The position numbers and the translations under genes were made by a program. The notes below the pieces were generated by a model. That model searched no databases. It was not told the DNA's origin and saw nothing but the letters and a program-made list of their open reading frames with translations. This document shows positions 36,110 through 46,500 of a DNA stretch of 64,000 nucleotides, one piece after another. The number at the start of each line of letters is the position of its first letter. Within the stretch, counting starts at the first letter, position 1. This DNA is from Karalla daura (taxonomy: Eukaryota; Chordata; Actinopteri; Chaetodontiformes; Leiognathidae), in NCBI GenBank assembly GCA_029224185.1, contig CM055207.1, forward strand, positions 14,153,791 through 14,217,790, read 5' to 3'.

Positions 36110-37060
36110 AAGTTTTATTAATTTTATTGGGGATAAGGTCTGGCCGCGGCAGTAATTGCAGTCGTCAGACCTCCTCTACAAACACGGCTGCTCACAGACA
36201 GTGTCGGAGCCAATATTTTATTTCCAAATATTGTCACTGCATCTGAGTTAAGATAGAACAAAGCCCTTTGGCGTTCGTAGCGCGCTCCAAACTGGGAGCG
36301 GTCCAAACGTACAGGTTGGACTTGCACAGGGAGTAATTCTTTGAGAGTATTAGGCAAACAATTTAACTGCGAGCCATGTGCCAAAGTCACAAATGAGCAT
36401 CCGCCGCAGCCAAGTGGACATTCCTTTGCCAAGCACAACTAATTATAGGGAGAGTTCGGCCAACATGTTCAAATGATTTATGATAATAGGAATGACAATA
36501 AACCTGCTACTGTCACATGCAAGGTCTGAGCATGGCATGTCATTGTAGCTGCCCCCTTTGTAGCACGCTTGGGGCCGGAGCTGTGGATAAACCACAGTAG
36601 AGAATTAACATCTTGACCTGTAAAATTCACACAACAAGAACTTCAGAGTTGCAGGCCCTTTGAATGCGACAACAGATCAGGATGTGGCTTAAGAGAACTT
36701 GCTCTTGACTAGTGTTCCTGAGAGTTTTGCTCATATTCTCCGAGAGCCCTCTACCACGATCTGTCTGCTGCTCACACCTTGAGTGATAGGAGCACTCGCC
36801 ACATCACCTTTGCCAATTAGACAACAGCTGAAGGGTGAGAGAGAGAAGTGGGCATGCAGGAGGAAGAAAACGTTAACACCTGCAGTACCTGGCATAATGG
36901 CTGGCTGGATGAAGCTAATGGGAATTTGAAAGAATTCGAATGAGCCAATTACTGTGCAACAGCATGTGGAAAAGCCATTTTGTGAAACATATAATATGAG
37001 TAGCCACAGTATGGCCTTTTTCAATTACCAGCTAATTAAGTAATACATGTAATCAGAGTT
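36110..37060. promoter_or_regulatory. Candidate conserved noncoding block
   Basis: 36,150-36,260 is repeat-free with GGCAGTAATTGCAGTCG, GAGCCAATATTTTATTTCC and CAAATATTGTCACTGC (two ATATT words in inverse relation). 36,870-37,050 has GAAGCTAATGGGAATTTG, GAGCCAATTACTGTGC, CAATTACCAGCTAATTAAG. Frames of 97-104 residues on the minus strand show no domain. Texture-based call. Confidence 0.3.
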
Positions 37061-37341
37061 TGGGTAAAGGGGACCTGCGTGCAAAGGACTCTGAGGAAGT
37101 GTTGCTACAAAGAGGGTTTCTTTATCGCTAGGAGGGATATGAATGACGGGTTGATAGTGGGAAATGGCATTCAGCAGCTGCAGTGGAGGAACGTGGCTCA
37201 AGTAAGCATGGCGGAAATGGTGGGAGGTGTGGCAGACTCTGAGACACTGAGTTGGCTTGAAGACTGTGACTAGGGGGGCCATCTGTCCAGTCTTAGGCTG
37301 GACAGCCCACTTTATTGGAATTGTTCCAATCATAAACAAAT
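37061..37341. other. Noncoding with an 8-bp perfect hairpin
   Basis: CTGTCCAG (37,283-37,290) and CTGGACAG (37,298-37,305) form a perfect 8-bp inverted repeat with a 7-base loop, flanked by a G-rich run on the left and CCC on the right. It could be a terminal or subterminal part of an old DNA transposon, but no matching partner end is seen. Confidence 0.45.
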
Positions 37342-37448
37342 CATATATATGTATATGTGTGTGTGTGTGTGTGTGTATGTGTGTGTGTGTGTGTGTGTGT
37401 ATATATAAATATAAATAGATATAGATATAGATATAGATATATATATAA
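37342..37448 (+). repeat. Compound TA/TG/GATA microsatellite
   Basis: TATATG text grades into (TG)n, then (TA)n, then AGATAT units. Compound arrays of this sort are common in fish genomes and are length-polymorphic. Confidence 0.95.
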
Positions 37449-38328
37449 TGGCAACCCTAGTTTGACAAGGAGTCAGGTGACGGGCAGCTATGAAATGACG
37501 TTATTTATATCACTGATATAAAATGGTAGGTAGGTACCCTGCAGGCTGACCAGCCGATCACTGACAGTTGAGCACTTTGATGAGCACATTGGGAGAGGTG
37601 GTGAGCCAACAGGTGTGTCACTGGGCGTCATGGGAACAAGTAAGGGAGACCGCGCCCTCGCAGACACACACACACACACACACACACAAAGACAGGAAAG
37701 GAAACACAAGGTGCTGACGCATGGGAACATTCATCTTCTGCCACAAACTAAAGTAACAGAAACTTTAGTCTCTGACCTAAGGTAATGGGTCAGAGGAAAT
37801 AATTCAGCTGCATTCGGTATGAATGTGGAGAAAGTTGTTTAGCACTGAACAAAAATGGGAAACGTCCTCTTGGCCTGCGTGTTAAGGTTTTCCACAAGTA
37901 AAACCTACATTTAGTATATTCAGAAAATGTGGTTTTGTTTGGAGTTGGAGGTGTCAGGAACCCACTTCACTCAATTCCTTTCACTGCCACTCTACTTGTA
38001 CAATTGCATAAACAAACCCAGAGCTGCCGTGAGAAAAGATGTGGCTTGAAAACAAAACAAAAAAACAAAAAGCGTTACATATGTCAAGAAATAATTGATT
38101 AATTCAAGATTAAATTCATTTTACCTATGAAATTTGTCAAGGCCGTGTCCTGTGCGAGTGGTTACAATTGTCATCCCACAGTTAGAAAACAAAAACAAAA
38201 CAAAAACAAAATAATAACCAAATAAACAAAAAATATGCTGAATAAATAAGATACTTGAAAGTTGCAATGACATGACAATACAACTGACACAAAATATAAA
38301 ATATGTGATTTTTCTTTTTCGACCAGAT
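37449..38328. other. Noncoding, A-rich in part
   Basis: I see no gene here. A short CA tract lies at about 37,663-37,687. 38,050-38,240 is rich in AAAACAAAAC-type text. This could be the A-rich end belonging to the LINE fragment immediately to the right, which is read in the leftward direction. Confidence 0.4.
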
Positions 38329-38640
38329 CTATGAAAAAACAGAAATGAGCTTTACTTTGTGATGTTGCACAGCTGAACTGCCCGTGGAAGGAAGGACCTC
38401 TAAAAGCGGGCTGCGTGACAGCCGAGCTGCAGGAGTCTGTGGGAGAAGCTGCTCCTTTGTTGTTGAGTGTCTTATCAGTGTTTCAAAAGAGTCCTGCTGA
38501 CGTCCAGTGATGGAGTCAGCCTCCCTAATCAGCTTCCAGGTTGCCAACACAATGCACGCAATCTGATGTACAGCATGCATGGGCCACTGAGGATTTTCTC
38601 GTTGTGCCGGTCAGGGTGCAGAAAAGAGGCCAGGCAGGGG
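38329..38640 (-). mobile_element. Decayed non-LTR retrotransposon (LINE) fragment
   Basis: Read on the minus strand, 38,460 down to 38,380 translates as SFSHRLLQLGCHAARF, a stop, then RSFLPRA. This is close to the short conserved stretch at the end of the reverse-transcriptase-type polyprotein of several fish LINEs, where a Ser-Phe-Ser-His-Arg-Leu-Leu-Gln-Leu block is followed by a Lys/Arg-Ser-Phe-Leu-Pro block. The in-frame stop and changed frames upstream show it is dead. I recall the family pattern and cannot search it here, so the family name is left open. Confidence 0.4.
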
Positions 38641-39064
38641 TTTGTTGATTAGCCTGCACATTTGTGAAAAATCGCATTGAAATATCTAATTTTAATCAAA
38701 CCCAGCCAGTCTGTCACACTATGCGCATTGTGTGCATCGGTTATTGTGTTTATTTTCATCCAAAGAGTCTTGTTTGGACATAATATGACTTTTAGAACAT
38801 TGTACTGTGCTGTGTGAAACGCAAGAGTTGGCCATTTGAATAAGATCAGGCTCTGAGAGTCTATTGTTCTTTCACAAAAGGAAAAAAAAACAAGATGAGG
38901 CTGCAAGGAGATGGAGGAAAAAAAACAAACTTAAATGCCAAATCAAAGTTGTAATAAAAGTTGGATCACGGAGTGTTGAGCTACATTCAGTGAGAGGGTG
39001 CAACATCCCAGAATAATTTCCAGTGTCCTTCACTGCTAGTGCACCGGAGTGGAACAAAGGTAGC

Positions 39065-39068
<4 letters not shown>
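38641..39068. other. Noncoding, nothing recognisable
   Basis: No gene. AT-rich text to the left of the long CA array, with A-runs at about 38,881-38,890 and 38,918-38,926. Confidence 0.5.

Positions 39069-39127
<59 letters not shown>
39069..39127 (+). repeat. Long pure (CA)n microsatellite
   Basis: About 29 uninterrupted CA units, the longest pure dinucleotide CA array in the window. Frames across it on both strands (about 70-97 residues) are artefacts. Confidence 0.97.
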
Positions 39128-39128
<1 letters not shown>

Positions 39129-39929
39129 GAGCTTCTGTATTTTGGACAAGTATTCTGCGGGTCACCAGAGGCAGTTATTCCGGGGTTTCTGCCTAACATT
39201 GGGTATGTTGGAATTAACTTATTTTACATTCAAGAGCATATTTTCCAAATAGGTACCTCCATCTTACCACCTCCTCTGAATTGTTAATCATTTGTCTGTA
39301 ACAGTCTGTGACAGTGGTAGTGTGGTTTGGGAGTGTGTGGAAAAGCTTCACTCGGCTAACCTCGTGACACGGCCATTTTGCCTGCTGTAGCGCAATTGGA
39401 ACGGAATTGCCATGCTTTTCATTCAGCCATTGCAGCTTGTTTCCACTTCATTGTCAGGACTATGGGTCAAAGCAGTGCAGCAGATTAACTGTGCAAACAA
39501 ATAAGCAAAGGCGAGCGAGCGGGACCTCGGGTTTGGGCAAATCGATAGGGTCAAACGAGGAGGGGAGCCGGCGAGAGCGGAAGCGAGAGGAGGGAAACTG
39601 CGAGATGCAAGTGGAGAGAGCAGAAGGTAATCAAGTGAGCCATCAGCTGCATGCTAAACCCACAGGAACCATTTTCCCTGGAGGAAATGATTGTTCAGGA
39701 GCACAGTGAGGGCTCATCTCCGACAACTGAAGTCTGCAGACCTGAGGGAGAGAAGGAGCTTGGGAGTAGCGATTTATTGATTCAGCTGCTCCGACGATTT
39801 TGTCTACTGCTCTTTAGCTCATTTACTTATAACACTGTCTTCATAGATTTACATTATCTCATGCAAACACTGCCTCCTCCCCATTCAGCTTCAGACTAAC
39901 TGTCAGTGTTTACAGCAATTGACTGAGCT
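39128..39929. other. Noncoding, mixed
   Basis: I see no gene here. 39,500-39,630 is purine-rich with CG words and opens a Lys/Arg/Glu-rich frame without domains. I see nothing definite. Confidence 0.45.
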
Positions 39930-40260
39930 CGATCAAGTAGGAGTTTATTCTTTTAAAGGACTGCGCAGGCCCCGTCATTCCAGAGCCGATCCACACAACC
40001 GTTTCCACATTGAATTTATGTCATTAGAATCCATCAGCGTCACATTAGACAAAGGTGAAGGCAAAAAAGATGCAATTACACATTTATCCCGCAAAGTGAT
40101 GGTTTTCCTTGTCATTCCTCACATCTGTGTGCAGTATTACAGCTTCAGACACACAGCCTCCACTGAAAAGTGGCAGAGCAAGGATGGTGTCGTCTCTGCA
40201 GAGCCCGGAGCAGCAGCATAAATTCAATTGAGGTGAAATTCTGTTTGCGGCCTAAAAACA
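39930..40260. promoter_or_regulatory. Candidate conserved noncoding element
   Basis: About 300 bases without tandem repeats. They include CATTGAATTTATGTCATTAG near 40,009, CATTAGACAAAGG near 40,044, GATGCAATTACAC near 40,070 and GTATTACAGC near 40,134. A 100-codon plus-strand frame covers the whole element (39,919-40,221). It lacks a domain or third-position bias, so I favour a noncoding role, though this is one of the less certain rejections. Confidence 0.3.
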
Positions 40261-40584
40261 ATGAGATGGGGTATATTAAGTGAAAATGGGGAAACAGTGA
40301 GAGTGGAAAAGCTCTTCCAATTGCATTAGGACCGGATCTTGGAGAGCTGGTGCAATAATGGCAAGGAGGGCCGGGTCAGATTACAACAGGATGGTAAAGG
40401 CTTTAGTGGACAAGGAAGGCCCAGAGAGAGAGCAAGGCGGGCTGACTGAGAGGCTGAGCCAGAATTATGAAAGATATTGGAAGTACAGAAAGTGGAGTGA
40501 ATGAGAAATGGAGGAAGAAATAGGGGAAGTTAGAAAAGTTCTCTGAACAAAGAGGGTCTGTCTATCTATAAGGCAGAGGCAGGG
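40261..40584. other. Noncoding, purine-rich
   Basis: No gene seen. Purine-rich text (GGAGAG, GAGAATG, GGAAG words). Confidence 0.45.
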
Positions 40585-40800
40585 AACACACTCTGGACAC
40601 ACACACCATTCACTCAGGGTCTGCCATCAACCTAAACCTATGTTTCTGGACTGGGAGGGATGCCCAGAGAAAATCCATGCAGATGCAGAGGAATGGTGCA
40701 AACACACAGAAAAATGCCTCCAGTTCGACGAGGATTTGAACCGAGGACCCTCTTGCTGTGAGGCAACAGCTATCCACCAATCACTGTGTTGCCCCCTGAG
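40585..40800 (-). mobile_element. Degenerate tRNA-derived fish SINE, minus orientation
   Basis: Plus-strand text runs CACACACCATTCACTC, CAACCTAAACCTATGTTTC, GGACTGGGAGGGATGCCC, AAATCCATGCAGATGCAG, then GAGGATTTGAACCGAGGACC, CTTGCTGTGAGGCAACAGC and CACTGTGTTGCCCC. This is the inverse of the body plus tRNA-like head. It is one of the better preserved heads in the window. Confidence 0.7.
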
Positions 40801-41689
40801 CACAGTTTAATAAGGTTCCTCTTTAAAGCAACCAACCCCTGCTCCCCTGATAAGTGATCTCATCTGGTTGTTTGGAAGGCCACAGGGTGTCTGCCACACC
40901 ACCGCAGGGTTGTAAATGTTTGTACTAAAATAGTCATGGAATAAAGATCTATGCTGCCGCTGTCCTCTGCTGTTGCACACAGGGACAGGCCTCTTGATGT
41001 ATTCAAGTGTACCTCATAAACTCAGATTCATGAACGGCCGTGAACATCGAATGAAATAGCTAAATTTTGTCCTCAATAATGTACATGGATTGACATCTCT
41101 CCCAACTGGCACAGTTTTTTAAAAAGGGAAAACCTTGAATGTTTGTAAGCAATTCAATGGATGATTACAGTGCTAAATGAAGTCATGTTCAACTGGCATT
41201 TGAGGACATTGGATATTTTCATCCAAGGTTGTGCGGGGTGTCCAGGTGAAGAGCCCAGTTTACTCAGGAAGTGAGAGGATGTGATACGCAGAGCGAAAAA
41301 GGTCAAAGAAGAAGTCACGCCAAGGTTAACATAATTCCGTGACACGTATTAAATATTCAAGCTATTGACAGGCGGAGATGGTTTGAGGCAGTTCTTCAGT
41401 AATCCAAGGAGACTGCAGTCTCATTAAGCTGTGCTATACGGAGGACCTTGACAGCGCGAAATGGCTCCAACAATGAGGTCAATCAAGCCTCAACGATGCA
41501 TCCCTGTAGGACGACTCCGGCTTCTCGATAGCATCCTGCTGTCTGGCCCTGCTGCCTGGCTGTCTGCTCTCTGACCGTCCCCGACAGTGGAAGTGTCTGA
41601 GTGCCACTCACTCGCAGTGCCCTTGTGCCGGCCCGGGCGCGACACACACTCATCGATACGTGCAAAGATACTCTCTGTCACGACGGGAG
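40801..41689. other. Noncoding, mostly featureless
   Basis: No gene seen. 41,440-41,520 contains CTCCAACAATGAGGTCAATC (a SOX-like ACAATG and an AGGTCA nuclear-receptor half-site) and may be a small regulatory islet. The minus-strand frames at 41,483-41,777 (60-95 residues) have no domain. Confidence 0.4.
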
Positions 41690-42560
41690 GATAGAATTGA
41701 ACTGATTTAATCGAGGCGTTCGATAGCCGCCTCACCTTCTGCCAAATGACAATGTGATCGAGGACATTAAATGGCAATAACAGAGTGGCACCGTGTGAAG
41801 ATGAACTCCCAGGCAGCTGTTCTTAAATTGTCATCTTAGTCTCTGAGGAGATGTACAGATGAAAAAAAACAACACAACAACAACAACAACGCTTCCCCCT
41901 TGTTGTCTAGAAGGGAAATATTTCCATAGAGTTGTACAACACGCTGACAATAATGATCTGCATTTGCATGGTTTAGTTCCTTAAAACATGTCCCGTTACT
42001 GCTTTGGGAGTTGCTTGTTATCCCAGGCATGACGAATTCATTCGTCCTTCAGGAAAAACAGTCTTCATAATTAGACTGTCATTGCAATTAATGACAACGT
42101 CTACCATCGTAACTTATAGATGAAGCCCTTTTCAAGGTTGTCATCCTGTTGTCGAAGGCAGAAAAGTTCCCAAATTAGGATTATCTGAAGAAGTATTTCT
42201 AGTCCGACCTATAACATCCACCTGAGCCCCGCGCGGTCTTTAGGATATAAACTTCCCCCGAAACGATCCCCCGCTTTTCCTCTTTCACAACCACTTCCTC
42301 TCGTGCAGGATGTTGTTTCCTGTGCGGGCGGCTATTATAGGCTGTTTGGAGGCGACCCGGGGGGTTGTGCGGTCTCTCGTGCTCCCAGCTCTTATCCAAA
42401 GTGGTTCCGACAGGCACATTAAAATGCAAATTCTTGCCTGTGCACTCCTTGCCATTTTGTCACTTCCTTTCTCCTTGTGTGGCATGTTGAGGGGAGAGGA
42501 ATTAGAGTGCTGGCCCTGGGGTTGAATATTCAAATGGCCACCTGATTTCCCAGCAGAGCA
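41690..42560. promoter_or_regulatory. Candidate conserved noncoding block with two octamers
   Basis: A reverse octamer ATTTGCAT lies at 41,962-41,969 and a forward one ATGCAAAT at 42,424-42,431. Around them lie GACAATAATGATCTGC, CATAATTAGACTGTC and GCAATTAATGACAACG (42,060-42,100), and GAATTAGAGTGC with GAATATTCAAATGG (42,500-42,540). An AAC microsatellite sits at 41,862-41,890. No coding exon is visible. Inferred from motif density. Confidence 0.3.
41862..41890 (+). repeat. (AAC)n microsatellite
   Basis: A short run of AAC units with one CAC break, preceded by an A-run. Confidence 0.9.
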
Positions 42561-43309
42561 GCAGCAGCCAGGTTTACATTTACATAGCTTCCCTCGCGCT
42601 ATTTACTGCCCATCAACGCCAAATGACTCTACTGTCCACGAGTCCGTTCACGGAACTTCCAAGTCCACCCTCCACCCATTTCCATCAACCCGGTTATGCG
42701 TCTTGGAAACGACAGATTCACGAAACTTCAGACAGCCGAAAGGGCATAAAAAAGTCATCATTAGAATAATGGTGTAGAAAACTGCAGCTCATTACCATCA
42801 CTGGCTCTATATGCTTGTTGGTAGAGGTCAATGTTTCAATGCAGCACTGGAGGGGTTGCCGGGGTTTGACTGGCCAATTAGATATAATTAGTACATAATG
42901 CTCAATTTGAGCACAGAAGCATAATATAGGTAATCAACCCTATAGTGAACTGGAGCTGACTGTTCCCTTGTGCTTACTGGCCGAGAGGTGACCATCAACT
43001 GGCAGTTCTCCTTGAAAGTACAGGAGAGCACATTTACCGTGATGTGTCTGGTGGATGTTTGACTAGGGGAAACATGAGCCAATGACTCAGCAGCTGCCCG
43101 TGATACTGTAGCAGCGCTGCGAGGTTTATTTTCCCTGCAAGGGGCTCGAAGACAGTTAGAAGAGACAAACAGAAGAGACAGACAAGACCAGTTTGCGCCA
43201 ACGCGGTAGACATGCTCCGAAATATGACGATGGGAGCCGCGCGGGATTAATGTCCTCACAGCAAGCCTGTCTTCATTATGCCTGTCTCTGTCGATGGCTG
43301 CCCTCTCCT
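42561..43309. other. Noncoding, nothing definite
   Basis: I see no gene here. A 123-residue minus-strand frame (42,888-43,259) carries no domain or splice framing. GGCCAATTAGATATAATTAG near 42,870 hints at a small regulatory islet. Confidence 0.4.
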
Positions 43310-43830
43310 CCCGCCTGCCCGAGCTGAATGGCTAATTACCTGGATAAGGTGCACGGAGAGCAGTCGACCACGGCAGCCACCTGTCGGCTGGAACGCCTCC
43401 AAATGACAAACGCCCGCCGGGCCGCGCTGCCCAGGTTGAGTCTGTGTTTTCCACTCTGTCGCCTTGCGCCGCACCTCGGCATGGCAGCATCAACCTGGGG
43501 AGCAACTGTTGTCTTTACTAATTTACCCAAAATAGCTCGCCTGCCTCGGGCTCCTCCGTGCTGCCAGTGCCGGTGAAGAGCATCTGTTTCGAACTGCAGG
43601 GGCAGGCGTAATCACACCGCGTGGTGGCTCTGGGTGTTCGCCGGGCTCCCGGCTAATAATGCTGCGTGTCTGGCCCCTCCTGACATACTGTAGCTCCGTT
43701 CTTCACTCCACATCATACCGAGCACGCCGAATCAATTTGCACTAACTGCTGCCCTTCCAATGGACAGGCACAAAGCCAGAAACCTATAAAGAGGATCTAA
43801 ATGGTTAAGTGGAACATTTATCTTTACTCT
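43310..43830. promoter_or_regulatory. Candidate regulatory block, CpG-rich
   Basis: GAATGGCTAATTACCTGG near 43,326, CAAATGACAAACGCCC near 43,398, GGCGTAATCACACCGCG near 43,605 and GGCTAATAATGCTGCG near 43,649 sit in CpG-rich, repeat-free DNA. Several 64-82 residue frames overlap in both directions, so none is called. Texture-based. Confidence 0.28.
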
Positions 43831-44259
43831 CTGGTGCAAACATGGATTTGGGGGATTTTTTTGTTGGGATTTATCAAAAATGCCTCGGATGCTATTTCAA
43901 AAAATCTCTTTATTTGCCCTGCTAAACAAGGTAGCCACTGTTCCATAAAATAGCTGGGAACTGAAGTGATACAGCTATTGAGCGCAAACACATCCAGCCT
44001 TATATTTTTCAAGAATTAGACATTTCACTGGAAACTGTTAATTACAATAATTTTGGACGATGTTTTGTCTCACACTCACACTCGGTCTCTCTTCAAATTC
44101 AATTTCTTTTTAGCTGCCACTTCAACTTCTTCAAACTTCTTCATACGTGAATGAGGATGTAACGATGTCCTCTGACATTTGTGTTTTTTAGCAAGAAATA
44201 GATCGGAGTCATTTGACAAAGCCGAGGTAAAATCAGTTTTTCATTCCACGTCCCCTCTA
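43831..44259. other. Noncoding, AT-rich
   Basis: I see no gene here. AT-rich with T-runs; no recognisable element. Confidence 0.45.
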
Positions 44260-44420
44260 ACCTGCCAGCCCTTTTTACTGCAGGCGGAGTATTTGCGCCT
44301 CATAAACAATGAGGTGTGGGATTGATTGACCTCAGGTCAAGAGGTATGAAGCAGTTTAAAGGCCCGAATTAGTGCGAGTGCAATTTTCCTCAACTGAAAG
44401 AGGCTCCTTTATGTGAGTGT
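44260..44420. promoter_or_regulatory. Candidate element with nuclear-receptor-like palindrome
   Basis: TTGACCT and AGGTCAA flank one C at 44,326-44,340. This is a perfect 15-base inverse arrangement of the AGGTCA half-site (everted, spacer 1). A further half-site-like AGGTAT follows two bases later, which also gives a direct-repeat-with-2 arrangement. Immediately left is GGATTGATTG, a PBX/HOX-type word, and CATAAACAATGAGG (FOX and SOX cores). The neighbourhood is repeat-free. Confidence 0.35.
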
Positions 44421-45285
44421 GTATGTTTGACTGCTGGCAGCATATGCATGAATGTGCGTTTTTGTTTGTGTGCGCCTGTGTATCTGACATGCACCGTAAA
44501 AGGTTGGAGAGAGCAAGTGAGACATCTGAGACATTGAACACTGAGTAAATAAAAACTTCTGCAGAAAGGGAGATGATGTGTGACCAGCCGGCAAATCAAT
44601 ACCATCCCTCCGTTTGTCTGCGGTGCTCTCTTGCTTATTGCGGTAGCGAGCCAGAGTATGACTCAAACACAATAATTAGCATCCACAGAGAGAAACGCTT
44701 CTTTCAATTCTCAATGACTCACTTTTAAAACAGCGCCACAGAGTCGTCCAAGGATATATTTTTTATTTTACTCAGATCTTTACAAGTTCAGCTCAAAAGC
44801 CTCCTTTGGGCACAGCAGTGGATGTTTTCAGAATATTTGGTCGGATGTCAGGGCCACGGTCACACCTAAGGATGTGGCCTCTTCTCCGGCCTGTGGGAAG
44901 CAGAAGCGAGGAGGAAGTAATCTGAGGAATGAAAGCCCAGAGTTGAAAGTGGTTTAAAAAGTGCCTTTCAAAGGTACTCAGATTTTACCAAACTTTTTTT
45001 TTTTTTATTGTAAAATCTAATTGTGTAAAGTGAGGTAGCTCTCAGGAGAAGCTCTGCAGCGGCAAAAACTAAATTACCCCACCATTATCTCTTAAGCGAA
45101 CACGGATCATTTCAGTCTAGATGGGATGAGGGGAAAACATCAGGGTGTCAGAGCGAGAATTGTTTAGACAGCCTTTGTAAGTGTTTAAGTGTAAACATGG
45201 ACCCACATGTCCAACACGAGTTTGATCGGCTTAGCTTGAGAGGGCTTCACATTACTGGTTAATGCACGCACACGTACACGTACAT

Positions 45286-45288
<3 letters not shown>
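44421..45288. other. Noncoding, nothing recognisable
   Basis: No gene seen. A T-run lies at about 44,994-45,007. 44,400-44,700 gives three overlapping minus-strand frames of 61-87 residues in different phases and none is convincing. Confidence 0.45.
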
Positions 45289-45339
<51 letters not shown>

Positions 45340-45423
45340 GCACAGATACAGTCCGGAGCAGGTCCAGCTGAGACACAGGGAGAGGAATTTTGGATGCGGG
45401 CCGATGGCAAGGAGGAAGAGGAG

Positions 45424-45455
<32 letters not shown>

Positions 45456-45463
45456 GGTGGAGG
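45289..45463 (+). repeat. (CA)n array and nearby (GAG)n array
   Basis: Pure CA, 25 units, occupies 45,289-45,338. After about 70 bases an AGG/GAG trinucleotide array follows at 45,411-45,463. The plus-strand frame of 138 codons and the minus-strand frame of 198 codons are translations of these arrays (Thr-His, Glu runs, Ser or Pro runs) and are not genes. Confidence 0.95.
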
Positions 45464-45819
45464 GGACGTGTGGCTTAATGTGGCATCTGCCGCACAATGG
45501 CATGCTCCAGCTGGAACGGAGGGCTCCCGGGGCCACCGGGGCCCCGTGTAAAATATACTACAGAGAAGGTCACTTTCCACAGCCCTGCCAAGCCACAGGC
45601 CGCCATCCAGAGCGCGGACGGGTAATGGCTCCCAGCGACACACGCACAAACACAAATAACAACATGCCGCAGCTCTGAGGTGGTAATCCACAGCAGGCGG
45701 CCGGAGACGCGGAGACTCCGAGGTATGTGGACGCAGAGGAGACACCGGGAGGTCATCCACTGTGAGGGATCCAAACCCCACTGGCTCTGCGGGCAGGGCT
45801 GCGCGTTTAAAGTCGTGCT
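45464..45819. other. Noncoding, GC-rich
   Basis: I see no gene here. GC-rich text keeps open frames from the neighbouring array going on both strands, but without domains. Confidence 0.45.
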
Positions 45820-46500
45820 CACATCAGACAGCAGGCTGCGTCACAGCTGTAATCATTAGCATAATTAAGGCTGGACTCCCTTTCCGCGCCGTGGATCCGG
45901 GGTTCTGTGCGCCTGCCGCTACACAGACTGGAATACAGTAATGGAGGTCTGGCGCGACGAACAATACGGTGGCTGAAATAAGCGAGGCGTGACGGGGTTT
46001 TTAACCTCCGACGGCGCGTGGCTGCGTGCCAGCTTCACTGTGTGCATAATGAGTTTTTGCCAAGAGAAAGTGCAGTCGGGAATGATTTCACCTGAAGGTA
46101 GCTATCCAGGAGGGGTGGCGGGGGTGGGGGGTTCAGAAAATAGACCGGTCGTGTAAAAATAGAGACGTAATGTCTGCTGTGTCTTCAGCTGGTTTTAATG
46201 GATGTGCTCTGCAGCCGCTGGCGTCTTGCTGTGTCATGTACCATTTCATGTACTTGACTTAATTTCGCCGGTGCCTTTCCTGCGGCGATAAGAAAGCGCG
46301 TTCTGTTGTGGAGAGGGATCAAAAGACGTGACCGAAATTAGCAAAACGGTGGAGCAGACGGAGCTTTTCCGCAGCCCGTTCTGACATCTTGACATTTGCA
46401 AGCGTCAGCTGCTCTGTCAGAATGTTGGCTGTTTTTTGTTGATTAATACCGTCACAGAATCAGGCAAATCCATGTTGGCTAGTTTAAGACAAAGAGGATT
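45820..46500. promoter_or_regulatory. Candidate conserved noncoding block
   Basis: CAGCTGTAATCATTAGCATAATTAAGG (45,845-45,871; an E-box followed by tandem homeodomain words) is among the densest homeodomain clusters in the window. GTGCATAATGAG (46,042), CGAAATTAGC (46,334), CTTGACATTTGC and GTTGATTAATACC (46,438) continue the texture. Repeat-free apart from a G-run near 46,110. Texture-based call. Confidence 0.32.

Noticed and set aside
39069..39127. Regular repeats that might suggest a CRISPR-like array
   Set aside because: Pure dinucleotide microsatellite without spacers, in eukaryotic DNA.
40725..40800. tRNA-like text with box B (also at 5,180, 35,140, 48,510 and 63,510)
   Set aside because: No cloverleaf with matching acceptor stem. 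The text continues into the SINE body, so these are tRNA-derived SINE heads, not tRNA genes.
45185..45781. 198-codon minus-strand open frame
   Set aside because: Much of it is the translated CA and GAG arrays (Cys-Val, Ser or Pro runs), with an opposing frame on the other strand.
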